Positions 12,807 through 25,587 of a stretch of DNA of 64,000 nucleotides are shown one piece after another (position 1 is the first letter of the stretch; each line of letters begins with the position of its first letter). The translations under genes were made by a program, and so were the position numbers. Under the pieces are notes generated by a model, which made no database searches, was not told where the DNA came from, and saw nothing but the letters and a program-made list of their open reading frames with translations. Source of the DNA: Acanthaster planci (Eukaryota > Echinodermata > Asteroidea > Valvatida > Acanthasteridae). The stretch covers positions 596,313-660,312 of the forward strand of contig NW_019091389.1 of assembly GCF_001949145.1 (NCBI RefSeq), read 5' to 3'.

Positions 12807-13520
12807 TCTAGGGCTTTAAAGAATAAACGTTAAATGTCACAATATTTTCGTGTATAAAACTTCCCTAAGTTACAGCTATCTGCAAAGTTTCAACCTGATG
12901 TGACATGTACTTTAGGAGATATAGGGCTCTCTAAAGAATGTGCCTTTAATGTCACTTAACTTGTCACTCCATGACGCCATTATCACATGAGGTCAATTTT
13001 CGTCTATAACCTTTCCTTTTCTAGTTATTTGCATAGTTTCATCCCAATGAGACACATACTTCAGGAGATACAGAGCTTTTAAGAGTGCACTTTTAAGGTT
13101 ACGTGACTTGGCACCGGATGATGTCATCATCACAGTTGGTTCATTTTCATCTTTTATACGTCCCTTTCAAAATATCTGCAAAGTTTCAATCCGATGGGAC
13201 ACGTACTTCAGGACATAAAGGGTTTTTAAGAGTGCACATTTAATGTCATGTGGCTTGTGATGCAATGACATCATCATCACATGAGGGCAATTTTCATCTA
13301 TATCTTTTCCTTTTCTAGTTATAAACAAAGTTTCAACCCGATGGGACATGTACTTCAGGAGATATAGGGCTTTCAAGAGTGCACCTTAAGGTCACGTGAC
13401 TTGGTCCCTGATGAAGTCATCATCACATGTGGTCCGTTTTCATCTTGGGTTCATACCTTACGAAATATTAAATAAGTTTAGCCCAATCGGACGTGTACTT
13501 CAGGAGATATAGGCCTCTGA
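12807..13520. repeat. Array 1 of ~146-bp tandem repeat (about 5 units)
   Basis: The phrase CTTCAGGAGATATAGGGCTT recurs in variant forms near 12911, 13062, 13207, 13353 and 13499, a period of 145-151 bp. Each unit also carries AAGAGTGCAC, TTTAATGTCA, GATGACATCATCATCACA-like, TTTTCATCT and GTTTCAACCCGATGGGACA. Units are diverged from each other, so the array is old. The same unit makes a second array at 38295-38830. Confidence 0.93.
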
Positions 13521-13549
13521 AATTCGTACTTTTACAATGCCATGTCACA

Positions 13550-13660
13550 TGGTGAGAAAAAGTGCAGGAAGACCAAGAAGAACAAAAAATTAAAAAAAAA
13601 AAGAAAAAAGAAAAGTAGAAAACAAAACCTTTTCTGCACTGTGTGGAAAAGCCAAAAATG
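13550..13660. repeat. A-rich tail with terminal hairpin-like sequence after array 1
   Basis: An A/G-rich run (13557-13630) follows the tandem array. It ends in CCTTTTCTGCACTGTGTGG and AAAAG, a short stem-loop-capable sequence. A similar order (array, A-rich run, GCTGTTTCGGACAGTGCCAGC-like end) follows the second array, suggesting that array and tail are parts of one element. Confidence 0.6.
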
Positions 13661-14895
13661 ACAAATGTACTTGTAACTCAAAAAGATTCTACAGGTATGT
13701 TCATATCAATCCATAAATTCTACAGTATATATTTCCTTGCTGACAGATTTTTTTTACGAGGATGAGCGGCTAAAGGTTCAAATCACGTTTTAGAGTTTTC
13801 TGAATGTCTTTTTAGAGAGACTTTTGAAAGCTTTTGGAAGCTAGTAGGGAACATTTTTAAGCTAGCAAAAAACACATTTTTGGAAGCTAGACTTGAAGAT
13901 AAGATAGAAAATACAGAAATCTGAAAGAGAGTTTTTGAGAATGAAGTTGGCAGGAAAGTGTGAAGTGTTGGTAGCTTAAGCGGAAGTTTCAATTAAAACA
14001 TAAAGTTTAATTTATCGGTAATTTGAAGAAAATAACTTTGAGTTCAATCACACTTTCATAAATCTCAACAAGGCACTCCTCTCATAAAAAAGCCAAGACA
14101 AGGGTGGTGTGTATACGTCTTTGAAGAGGGAACCCAATGCCAGACTTCCTTCTCACGGTTCCCATCACCGCCTTCCGATTCCTGAGATTTGAGACTCCAC
14201 AGGGAGGAGAGGAGACAAGCTCCTCATCACTGAGCACAGAAAAAAAAATGTAAGCAGAGCCCTGGCAGCATCTCCAATCCCGGGCCTACATCCCTAAGAC
14301 ACCAACAAAGCCTTGTTAAAACAAAAATGAGACCAAAAAAAAAAAAAAAACATGCGATTTTTGTCATACTTGAGGAAGGGCCTGAATGCATGTATGCAGG
14401 AGCACGTTGAACCTGACCCTCTACAGGAAGTGGATGTCCTGGGTGGGAATTCGGATGTAGGATGAAGTAATAAAAGGGAAAGGCAGGCGACGAAGGTCGG
14501 GTAAATATTGCACGGGGATCCATGCTGCCAGCATAGATCTTTGATGTTCTATAGGTAGTAGTGCCATTGATTTTTTTCCCTTTGCTCCTCTGCCAGAGTT
14601 CTTTTCCCTGCATTAAATGATATTTTCATGCCCTTCTGGCAAGGTGAGGGCTCAAACATCCGAGCAAATTGTGGGAACGTGGCCGGTGCATTTTATTGGG
14701 TGCTCGAAGAACAGTTGCCGAGGCTGTGCAATAATAAACGCAGTATTTTCTTAGGAGAAAGCACAAATACTGCATGCCAATATCTCACATCTTTCTAGTG
14801 TCTTACCTGGGTAAGTGTGATTCAAGAAATGTAGTTCCTGCTTTTTAGGACAGACCAAAATTTCTCTTTACAAACTTGGATGAAATTTCAAATTT
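13661..14895. other. Non-coding DNA, including a mixed-composition island
   Basis: No recognised gene. From about 14100 to 14720 the sequence is more GC-balanced, with a poly-A run near 14336. A 128-codon minus-strand frame here includes a long Phe run read from that poly-A, so it is judged not coding. Confidence 0.4.
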
Positions 14896-15143
14896 CTTTT
14901 AGGGTAATTTCAGAAATTAGGGGTCCAAAACTGTGACCTTTTTGTGTCTGTTACATCTGACCTTTGTTATTTGGAAATATCACCGGAATTGATGTCAAAT
15001 TATTACTATTTGTTTGGCAGGTAATTTGCATTAATTCATCATTCTTGGAAATTAGAAAATGTGTTCTGAACTTACAAAATCATCTGTCAAATGTGACAGG
15101 GACACAAAAACATGGACCCCTAATTTATTGAATTATCCTTTAA
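14896..15143. mobile_element. MITE-like element, AATTAGGGGTCC family, copy 2
   Basis: The ends are imperfect inverted repeats: AGGGTAATTTCAGAAATTAG at the left and the reverse of GGATAATTCAATAAATTAGG at the right, with the TTTTTGTGTC/GACACAAAAA pair inside. The internal sequence matches the reverse complement of 1179-1437. It is non-coding. Confidence 0.82.
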
Positions 15144-16975
15144 TAAGCTGTACACTGTAGTTTCACACACAATGTATTTACAAGTACGAGCACATCTACT
15201 GGTATGTTCTTAAACGCGCATGCAACAGTGGTCAGGTGTGAGCCAAACTTGTTTCCTTATTAAGTCGGCTATTATACAGTCATTATGAAATTTTGACATC
15301 AACAAGTAATTATGAAAGGTATTTACATGTACGTTAGTGTACATGTATATCCTTCCTAGAGACCTAAACCTGTTTGTGCATACCGGTACAATGTAATTAG
15401 ATTCAAAACAAAGACCAGACTAAACAGATCCCTTTACAAGTAGTGAAAATTCTGTGAGACAGAAAGGCATTCAGTGATATTCTCTGCTTGGGAACAGATG
15501 AGGCCTACGAGATGTACTTCACAGCTAAGTGCATAGATTTCATGGTGTAAATGAGAATGCACTGTCAAAGATGTCTTGAGCTTTACACACCAATTGAATT
15601 TCATACATGTACCTAGCGTTCACTTTGGGACAATCATTGCAGTATACATACAGTCCCCCTCTTATCATAAGCCACACAATTTTATGGGGGAAACTTGTCT
15701 TGTCAGCAAGTTGCAATTGATGAGGGGAAAAATAAGAGGACAAAATGGGGAAGCTTTTGATTTTCAATGCACATTGCACCCCAACTTTTTCTCAGAAAGA
15801 AAATGAGTTAATTACATGTAAAATGCTAAGAAAGAGCTTCATTTTCAGTTTCTCTAATTAGTTGGGTTAATGGGCAAAAATTATGCTACACAAATCCCGT
15901 TCCTGATCTGAGTTACAGAGCCAACTTACTGATCTGAGTTACTTCTTTCCACTTGCCAGGTTGTCTGTTTCATTCAGCTGCAAACATACCATACATGTAC
16001 ATGTACATACATGTTCATGTACATATACATCTGAAAACAGCCCAAAAGGTCACAGTTTCTGCCGTTGTTGATATTGCTGTTGTTCCTTTTCTTTTTAATT
16101 CAACAACTTCAATTCTGGAGTTTTCTTGCCAACTGTCCTTCACTGAATATGATGCCAACTTGTTGATGCTACGTGTTCTTCTCAGAGCCCTCACAAGTTG
16201 AGCACAACACTCTAAACTGGTCACTGTTAATGAAGTGTACATATGTACAGTACACTGGTACATGTACGGTACATCTGTATCAAGTCCAGATCTTTCAGTG
16301 CACTTCAATGTTGCTCACACAATGTACAAAATTGAAAATGGGTTCATTCTCCATGAGAAAGCTTAAAGTTTGTTGGTGGTACTAGTACCTCTACTTTGCC
16401 ACAGTAACTTTCACCCAAGTTGTCAAAGAGGTGCAGGCTCAACAGCGGAACACAAGCGACCCCTCATCAAAACCTGATGCATCACCTTGTGAGCGGTGAT
16501 GCAACTCTGCCACACAGTGGTGTAGAAACCCACACAGATGCAGTCAAGATCCGTCACTCCAGTCATGCATACAGACTGCGTTTCTCTAGCAGCCCCCCCC
16601 TCCTATCTCTCTCTCTCGCTCCTTCATTCTGTCTCCAGACCATTAGTTTGATTAATGTCCTCCAAGGCAATTATACATCGGCATGAAGATCCGCGGGAGG
16701 GCGCTGGGTTGTGATGACTCACAAAGAAGCGACAAGTGTACATCATCCTAAACCGACCGGGAATAATGAGTGTACAAATGCTGTTTAATGTGGCCTGGAT
16801 CTGTCTACGTGAAGACTATAATCCAGTGACGTTTGTCATCAATGGGATACTATGTTCAAAGGTAAACAAATGCACCAAGATCAATCATTTTCTTACAGTG
16901 CACATATTACGCAAAAGCAACAGCTGTAAAATCAATTTTGGAGTTGTAATTTCAAAACACATCCTCGCCTGTGGG
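15144..16975. other. Non-coding DNA
   Basis: No gene is recognised. The stretch has dense TACATGTA palindromes at 15980-16030 and 16220-16270, and a C/T-rich run at 16600-16640. The 16400-16740 part is a more even-composition island. Confidence 0.4.
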
Positions 16976-17442
16976 CACTTAAGGCTGAGATCGGGCGGCT
17001 TGTTCTCGTATGTTCACGAACAGCTCGATTTGTTGTTTGTGGGTCAGCCACTCGAACACCGGGAACAAACAACCGGTTATTGATGGTAGATAGTGGCAAG
17101 CAACATGGCGGCGGCCATGTAGGTTATTCGAAAGTTAATGTGTGGATGGGCCGAATTCTTTTTCTATTTAAACAGGAACATTTCATCGCTGTGTTATGGA
17201 AAGTAATACTGTTAATTTGGCAAACTTCCCATTGCCTTCAGCTTTGGAAGCCATCTCTCTAATTTTTGCAGCTGTCAAAAATCAAATTTCACGAGTTTTT
17301 CTGTGTGTTCCTGTAAAACCCTGATGAGGTGGTGTGTGATCCTGTTTGGAGAACAGTGTTCTTGAGTCGTGTTCCCGCCGTTCGAGTGTAAGAACAAGAA
17401 ACCCGTGTCAAGAACAGGCCACCCGAACTCAACCTAAGAGTA
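16976..17442. repeat. Long inverted repeat pair (arms ~90 bp)
   Basis: The left arm (16976-17070) has TCGGGCGGCTTGTTCTCG, CACTCGAACACCGGGAACA. The right arm (17351-17442), read as reverse complement, has TTCGGGTGGCCTGTTCTTG and CACTCGAACGGCGGGAACA. The arms are separated by about 280 bp and imperfect. The spacer includes AACATGGCGGCGGCCATGT, which contains a YY1-like core (CCGCCATGTT). It could be a foldback element; no coding region is seen. Confidence 0.75.
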
Positions 17443-20400
17443 CACTCTTTGTTACTGTTCAGTCTGGTTTCCTGACTAAGTGGAGCTACACGTATGAAGA
17501 ATGTTGACTGATTCACAAGTTGCACTTCTCACAAATAAACTGAAAGGTCATGCTTTAAATATGGAATTCAAACACTATAGACAAGTAATATGATGCTTTT
17601 GCCCACGTCTCCCAATGCCTCTCTAAATTCAGTGTTTGGGTGTGCCTGCATTTTACCAAGTTGTAAACCTAAGGTTTGTTGAAGAATTGACTTCACTGCC
17701 TGAGCACATCTGATCATCCTTCATTTGCAGGTATTGGTACACAAAGGAATGCATGGTGCATAAACAGTGTACAAACACCTTTAATAATGCAATGAGTCAA
17801 CATGTATGAATTTTATTGCATTCAAAAGTCTGACCGAAAACCGTTAACATGCAGTGTTGCAGTCATGCACACAAATCAAACTAGTTGTTCATCAGAATAT
17901 TTATCAATATAACTGATCTTGCCACTGAAACAGAGCACAAGTTGGTGGCACAAGGGAGTTTATAATCTAAAATCTATTCTTTACATTTATATTAATTGAT
18001 TGCACTTAAATGGATGTAATGCAATGTATTTTATTTAGAGGCATAATGGCAGGGAATTACAGGTATGTCCTATGAACAGATGTGATAACAATTCCATCAA
18101 ATTATATTAGAAACTGGATAACATTTAATACCTTCCTATCAAACTTTTAATCACCTGCAATATCCACCTTCCTGTGTCTTAATGAACCAAACGCGATACC
18201 CTTGACAACAGTACACAACTGCTCTGATGTTCTCTGAAGTCCCTGAAGTTTTATGCTAACACTTACATGTACTTTGAGAGTCAAGACTGTCTCCAAAAAT
18301 GAAACCGAATCCGTTTCTTTTTCTCATCCCGAGAGCTTAATTATAGTCTAGAGACTGACTGGCAAGAGATATTTGTAGCAATAATCTCCCAGCAACCCAG
18401 AGGCATAATGGCCCAGCATTTGATTTTTTCCTTGTAGTAGGGTCGGGGGGAGATGAAAAAGGTATCCATGACTATTTTCTGCTTTTGCCAAAAAAAAAAA
18501 AGAGAACAAAAAAGGCTGTGACTGCAAAAAAAAAAAAGGAACAAAAAAGGCTGTGACTGCAAAACACAAGGACCTTGCTCAGTTCTAAACTCTCTCAGGC
18601 AAAAGAGAAAGAAAACCAGGAACATGATGAATAGGCATGCTGAGAAAGGCAATCCCTGTGAGCATGACTGTATAGTTGTTAATCACAATCTGCAGGCTTG
18701 GAGTAATACAATGGATTTAGTCAATTCTTTCTAACACACCCGGGGGACTCCTTGAAATGAAATGAAGGCTCAACACCTCAAGTAACATTTTTACTCCAAA
18801 TTTCGCAATGGCAAGTATCACGACTATTGACGTGTGTTTTGAAACAAATCCTCTGGGAAAAAAAGTTTTGTTGTCCTCAACTTACTTCCAAAGACCATCA
18901 TGCTGCAGTTACACTAATGCTGGTTTTAAGCTACTGAGTGAAACCCTCATGGTTTCTGAATAAAATCTTCAAAGAGATGAGAAACATCACTGTTAACAGT
19001 GCAAAACTCTCTGTGATGGGACTTATTTTGTTGGCTCTGGTTACATTTGTGTTTGATTTTTGAAAGGTGAATAAATCTGTCTCAAAAATGAAGGCCATTT
19101 GGGTGGAGTCTTCAGAACTACATAGGACTAACATGTACAACCAGTGTTTTCTAGGAATATTAGAATTTACAAGAACAGAATATGAACATGTCAAATGTAC
19201 TGGGTCTGGCAGTTGATTTTTTTAAAACCAGAAGTCTACACACAGTCTTAACACCAGTATTTATTTGACACTTTTCTTTTGTGCAAAGATTCAATATACC
19301 GACATTCTAGCATTATGGTGGCATGCAATGGTCTTCCCACTCCAACACTGTTACATGTATAAACATTCTTAAACTGTTACCAACACCTCTTGTGGATGGG
19401 AACTCTTGAAACCCAGCCTTCAGTTTTCTCTCCCCGATTAAAGTAAGTGCTCTGGGCAATTCACCTGACTGCGCATCATCCAACAGAAGCTGTGTCACAT
19501 CTCTCCCATCTCGCCCCCATGTCTAAAGATCAAGACAGTTTTCATCACATCACGACTACACTATCAACTTCAGAGATGGAGGGGGGGGGATTAGCCGAGT
19601 GCCTCCAGTCAAGACTAAGGGATCCGCCTCCCCAGATGAAGACAAATACTGGATAGTTTCCAGATTTCTATCAGTAAGTCTGCATCTATTCCTGTAAAGA
19701 TCTGTCTAGGCAAATCAGAGACCACTTAAAAGGTGTATTATCAGCTCAGCTGGTGACCACACTGACAGGCAGGGTGTCGCCTTTTTTCACAACGCTTAAA
19801 TTGAAGCATAGGAAAAAGATTCTCACTTCAAAATACATTTACCAAACATCCATTCCATAAAACCAAAGTTCATCTTCTGGAAATTTCTGCATGTACATGT
19901 ACGAGTACCTGGGAGTATTGGAGGACAAACTTTTTTCTCCACTAGCAGCAAACAGCCGTTTATTTAAAATGGCTGACAGTCATTAACCCAAGTGTCTTCT
20001 TACCTGAATCCTGCCGATCAGCAGCATTATTTTCGAAAGTTGGGATTGGGAGCCTGTTCAGGAATCCGAGTCATCAGCCTGGGCCTACGATCGGCTGAAG
20101 ATGGCCTCTTGCTAATGATCACAGACAGCTTGGGTTACATCACTTCTCACCGACACCGGCATTACGACTACAAGACAACCGTAATCTCGAATGGGTTTCA
20201 GTAACACTTATTCTGAAAGGCCAGAGCTTTGAGGCGACTGGGAGAATGTGATTCTTTTTTCCCCTTCCAAGGGATACTTCAAAATAACTTTTTCCTTTTT
20301 TCCCTCTGCTCCTTTGCCTTTAAGTGTAAGAAGTTACTCGGATTACAGGTCTGTTTTCCCCTGTGTTTAATCAAAGCATACTCATGTCTGGAGGCAGATG

Positions 20401-21800
20401 GACCCAGGGAGCGACTAGTCTGGTAAAACTGTCGTCAGTGTTATCAGTGGAAGTGGGATCACTGCGTCAGTCCAGGACACCAAAGCAACAGACAGATCTA
20501 TAGGTCACTGGACTACCTAGGAGCAGACATGTACGGGCAAAAGCCAAGAATCTGGGGGGAAGAAATCTAGTTTAAATTAGCTGAAAGATTGAATTTCAGT
20601 CGAGAAGCATTGTACAGAAATTAAGGGGGAAAATCGAAGTCCACATTCTTTGCAACAATCAAGGGGGCCAACTGAACTTTTGTGTGGGAGGCTTAAATCT
20701 GGGTAGGCTCAAGTACACATGCTTCTTATTACTGATAATAAAATCCTGCTTTGGACATTTCAGATTTTCCTGGATATGCTCAGACAGCTTACCATGCAAG
20801 GCCTAAATCAGTCAACACTTTTGAGGCCAACACATTTGAAACAAGTGAAGATGCACATTTTAAATCATTCATAGCTGTTCATACTGCACAAGTGGGTAAA
20901 CCTGGACAGACTTACACGGTCTTTATTGTTGGTCCTTTTTCTCAGGGAGGCAGAGCCATTTCACTCGAACGTTTACACGTGCAAGAACAATTTACTAAGA
21001 ACAGATGGCCCTCCCACTAGGAGATTATCACATCATCTGCACTGAGGTATCCAGTTATTTTCCCTGCATTCACATGTTGTCTCAGCTCGTAAGCCACCCA
21101 AGCACCAACTCTTCAATATATCTCTCAGCGGTGCAAATGAACCACAAAACATCAGTGCATCTGACTTTGCACTTCTCATCGCCACAAGTGCTTTTTTCTT
21201 TATTGACAAAACCAGTGACACACAAGTACATCTTGCTTTTGTGCACTGCACCGAATTTAAGCACACATATAGGGCCTATGCACAAGAGGAAGGGTCAATA
21301 TCAGTAATTTTTAGGAATCACAGTTTGCACATGTGCTGGGAAATAAACCAGATCTGCACCAAGAGAGGCAGCAATTTTCAACCTTTGGTCTTCAGTCCCT
21401 GGCAACCACCGCGTGTAATGAGTCAGTGTGGCAGGAAAGTGACTTTTTGTAGCAAAGTCAATTTATCAGGCTTGATTTGACATTTATTGGTCACTTCATG
21501 AAATGCATGCAGACTAGATAATGCATCTTAATACATGCATCGGTATCAATCACTGAGTGAACTAGGTCTCTCCCATATCAGGAACTCAATAAATGCAAGT
21601 CATTTATTTGCTGTTTTGACGAAAGGAAAGCACAACGTGAAGTTTCAATTTGCCTCTGTTTAGTGCACTTCATTTCCTCAGACTGCAATTTAAAAAATCA
21701 TAAAATTTCACAAAAAAGTTATGCTCAAATATTTGTATTTTGGTCATGTCCCCAGTCTTTGTAGTAAAGGCATACATACATACATGTACATGTACAGCTA
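17443..21800. other. Non-coding DNA
   Basis: No gene is recognised. Candidate regulatory islands of even composition lie near 19440-19660 and 19990-20240. An 89-codon frame at 20751-21020 has no recognisable domain. Small tandem repeats are listed separately. Confidence 0.4.
18486..18562. repeat. Tandem duplication with poly-A (about 41 bp unit, 2 copies)
   Basis: A run of A followed by GGAACAAAAAAGGCTGTGAC (first copy GAGAAC) and TGC occurs twice in a row. The minus-strand open frames over it are Phe-rich translations of this repeat and not genes. Confidence 0.88.
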
Positions 21801-22090
21801 AAAGTGTCAGGTTGGGGTAGTGGCTCTTTTCTCGCCTTCAAAGTTCCACCTCCCTGGCCTGGGTTCAAATCCCACCTATGGGTATGTCGGAGGTCCATTG
21901 GTGGATTGGTTTTCAGTTCCCTACCTGATTCCATGGGTTTTCCCCAGAATGTTTACTCAGGGTTTCCTTCTCATCTCCCAAAACGGAACATTTCCTCTTT
22001 GTCTTCTCATTGTCACTAATAATCATCCTGTATCATAATTGGCGCTGAATGCACTGTTGAGCAGTGCACATCATTATGGAGAGTCTTGTT
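21801..22090 (+). mobile_element. tRNA-derived SINE-like element
   Basis: The tRNA-like head has an A-box-like TGGGGTAGTGG (21813-21823) and a perfect B box GGTTCAAATCC (21862-21872). It is followed by a non-tRNA body with CATGGGTTTTCCCCAGAATG and TTTACTCAGGGTTTCC and an end near GCACTGTTGAGCAGTGCAC. Known invertebrate SINE bodies often hold a GGGTTTTCCCC-type block. There is no coding potential. Confidence 0.8.
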
Positions 22091-25000
22091 TACTACTTAC
22101 TTCACTTGTACATGTACATGTATCACTGTAAAGCACTGTGACCTCTAATTCTGTATACACTGGTACCGGTACATGTATGTGTACATGTAGTGTGAACTCA
22201 AGGTCTTGCTGGTGATTCTAACAGTGATATAGGCTCTAGTCTTTGGGTTGTGTGGTTTGTGTCCCTGCATGGGCAAAACACTTTGCAACCAATTGCTTTC
22301 GTTTCCCCAGTCAAGAGTTTATGGAAACATTATGAGGGGAGGAGCTCTTATCATTTACATGTACAAGTATATTACATAGTGATTGAAACTTAACATTTGA
22401 AAGAGAAATTCTCTTCACACTCTTTCTCTTTACAGGGAATTCACTTACTTTTTTTATTAAAGTGAAAAACTTTTCCCACAGTGGGATTGTTTATCAGATT
22501 TTCCCAAAGTGGAAAATGATTTTCACAAATTTTCCCCTACAGTGACAAAAACATCTTCTTAACTTCTCACAAAAGTGGGAAATCATTTTAACGTCTAGTG
22601 AAAAGTGAGTGTGAATGTGAAAGTGAATTCTCAGTTTCACAAAATTTCCCATTCCAATTCTAGGTACCGGGCATCAACTACAATGTACTGAATATGTTAA
22701 GTGGCTGGTTGTGATTAAAAATACACAAAGCTCTATTCTCCCCAATTGAGACTGTCCTGTGTCAGTAAAAACCGTTATGTTGTATCTTAAGCATCAATAT
22801 TCGTAGATACGTGCTGCTCATAGAAAAATTTCATCTTGTTAAAGCTCGGATACCACTGACTATGGCTGAGTCAATTCGCATAATTCACTTTTTGAATATT
22901 CGTCCTTCAATTCCATCGAATATCCGAATATTCAGTCATGTCGACCAGTAGATTGTTGAGGAAAATCAGGTGCAATAACACACACAACTGTACATTATAA
23001 TCACTATAATAGCTTCTCACGTCTACGCATCTTCAGCCATGATTTGGCAAGATCTAAGAGACGAATAATACTCCTTGTCCTAATGTTTAAATTTTTTGAT
23101 AAATAATGTACTTTTTGAATTGTTTGAAAGTTTCTGTCACTTTTCATTTGAATCTGCTTGCAGAACAAGCATCCATAGTGCAATTTTTCTCATTTAAACC
23201 AAAAGAAAATTCTCCCTTTTGCATTCAAGTATTCAAATTTGAGAAATAAAATTCAAATATTTGATAATTGATCAAATGTTCAGATATTTGGCACAGACTT
23301 ACCACTGACCAACAATGAGTGTAAAAAGGCGTACTGCATAGTGGCCAGCATGAAAGGTGAACATGGAATAATATGGAAACACTTGCAGCTGTGCATACCA
23401 ACGTGTACAAACACATTTCAGTGAGCCAGAGAAAACAAAATTGACCATGTCAAATGGGCCACTTTGCTGGGAAACTAAAAGAAGAAGAAAAAAATTTTTT
23501 TTAACAAGAGAAAAAGATGGATGTGGTGCATGTATTTTATGGTTGATAACCAATTGCAGTGTGTCAGAATCAAGGACTGCCCATTGAGGTTGGGTATGCT
23601 GGCTGACCAACAATAATTTCCTGTCTCCAATGCCTGGCCTTGTCAGTTGTCACTAGCAATCCCAATGATGTCCAACTTCGTTATGCTGCACAGTCCCCTG
23701 GTATCGCCCATAACGAGGAAAACAGATGAAAAATCCCAGTCTCGCAGATGGGGACAGCAAACAATTAAGCTCCGATTCTAATGCAATATCAGACAGGGGA
23801 GCACAGGCTGAGGCGAGCACTCAGCCATTTCACACCCAATGTACAGTAAATCCGTCCACGGCTGTAAATCCATAAATTTGTTGGTTAATTCTATGAGGTC
23901 TGGACCTGAACTCAAGACAGCAATTGGCCTGCCGGTGCTATAAGTCATTGTTTATGAGGGTTGTATACACTGGCGAGAAGTTCATACTGCTTGGCCAGAT
24001 TGCAAAAGCTAATCAAGTTGTATAATGTGTATATTACCCTGACATATTACATTCAGATGAAGTACTGTTGAGTCTTTGTCCAGAATGTCAGTAGTACTAC
24101 TGTACAACGACTGGAATGTCTAGAATTAAACCCACTGAAAGCAAAACAAGTGCAGTGGTTTGAAATCTGCTTAACAGTAAACAAAAGATAAGAACTTAAA
24201 TTGCCAATTTGAAAGCTCTGCAGCTTTTTTTTCTTTTAAACTTCTAGCCTTTGAATATTGTCCTTTTCTCGGCAAAGAAAAAAGGCTGTATCTAAGACAT
24301 AAACATACATTGTACTGCACCAGTAGCATGCACAATGTACCATACGTACATTTTGTAAAATAATAAAAGTTTGACAATCATAAAAATGTGTACATGAATG
24401 TATAAAGATGCAAATGAATGCAAATTTTCTGACCAAACATGAACGGTGGTATGAAGTTTTTAGAAAGTCTGGTTTGACGAATGCTGCTTACATGTAACAC
24501 CGGAATATAACAATGAGGAAGACAGGACAATGGTGCAAGTGCGATGACTCAAACTGCCCATTTAACAAAAATAAACAATCAACGAGGGTCATAACTGCAA
24601 CGTAAGGTAGTGTAAGGAACGAGTCATTGTAGCAGAAACATTATGTGGTATCATGGGGAAAAAATCAACATGCTTAAATCTATATCTCTGGAACTGAGAC
24701 ATGTAGCTCTCTGGGCAGCCAAGCAGGCAGACACTGTGACAGACCTACAGGCAGACATGCAGACTTCAGGGTCAATAGCTGTACCTGACATACATGTACT
24801 GGACACAATTATTGATTCAGGATTGAAAAGTGAATCATCGAAAAAAAGGAAAGCCAAAAATGATGAACAAACAATGGACCAACCTGTAAACAGTTCTACG
24901 CATTATCATTAATCGTACTCCAAGGCTAATAGTAGGACCATCGTCATCATTCATTATCCTCCTTCAATCTCAAGGATTCCCTCTGGTCCTCATTAGTGGA

Positions 25001-25384
25001 AAGCTTGCGCTGAGAAAGGGGATTGGAAGGCTGCGACACTGACAAGATGTTGTCTGGAGACTGGGTACTGGTATGATGGATGGAGGAAAATAATAGGACA
25101 CTGTAGCATTCAGTCACTGAACGCCACAAAAAAGGGAAAATATTTGACTGCCTGAGTAATACCATTTTCTTCTCAACATCGCATGTGCCGTACTACCAGT
25201 TGTTGCATGGACACGTATGGAATCATAATATCATCTCATGATGTACGCATATGCGTGTTGCTATTCAAAACCTTACTATAATGTGTGACATCATTTGAAT
25301 GTTCATGTACTGTATATGTACATTTTCACAGTTGGAAGTAAATTCATCACTCACAGTATGTGGGTATTATGGTGAAACATCTAT
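22091..25384. other. Non-coding DNA, repeat-rich
   Basis: No gene is recognised. The 22190-22340 stretch may be a further degraded SINE body (CATGGGCAAAACACTTTGC). The 22440-22650 stretch is built from diverged AGTGAAAA/TTTCCCAC motifs. The 22880-23290 stretch has AATATTCG-type repeats at both sides and may be a small transposon. The 23690-23960 stretch is a candidate regulatory island. Confidence 0.4.
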
Positions 25385-25587
25385 ACTTTTTTCTGTAATT
25401 TTTTTCCCTAGCAGTGAATGAGGTCTCGTTCTTTCATTTTTTGTTTGTCTAGATGGTCTTCTCACTGGAATGCAAAATTTTAAAAATGTTTCAAAACATC
25501 AAATGCACACTTTCAGTAGTAAAATATCTCATAAAAAAAATTACACACAAAATAAAAAGTGGTCCTTCACTTTTCTTGAGTAGTGTA
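25385..25587. mobile_element. Tc1/mariner-type MITE, GTTAAGGACCAC family, copy 2 (left end decayed)
   Basis: The internal sequence matches the reverse complement of 9620-9842: GTTCTTTCATTTTTTGTTTG, CTAGATGG, TTCAAAACAT. The right terminal repeat GTGGTCCTTCACTTTTCTTG with AGTAGTGTA is clear. The left terminal repeat is missing or too diverged. This copy is probably immobile. Confidence 0.85.

Noticed and set aside
12807-13520. Regularly spaced repeats that could be mistaken for a CRISPR array.
   Set aside because: The whole ~146-bp unit repeats with divergence, without short constant repeats and unique spacers, and the genome is eukaryotic.
18341-18652. Phe-rich minus-strand frames that look like membrane segments.
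   Set aside because: They are translations of poly-A runs within a tandem duplication.
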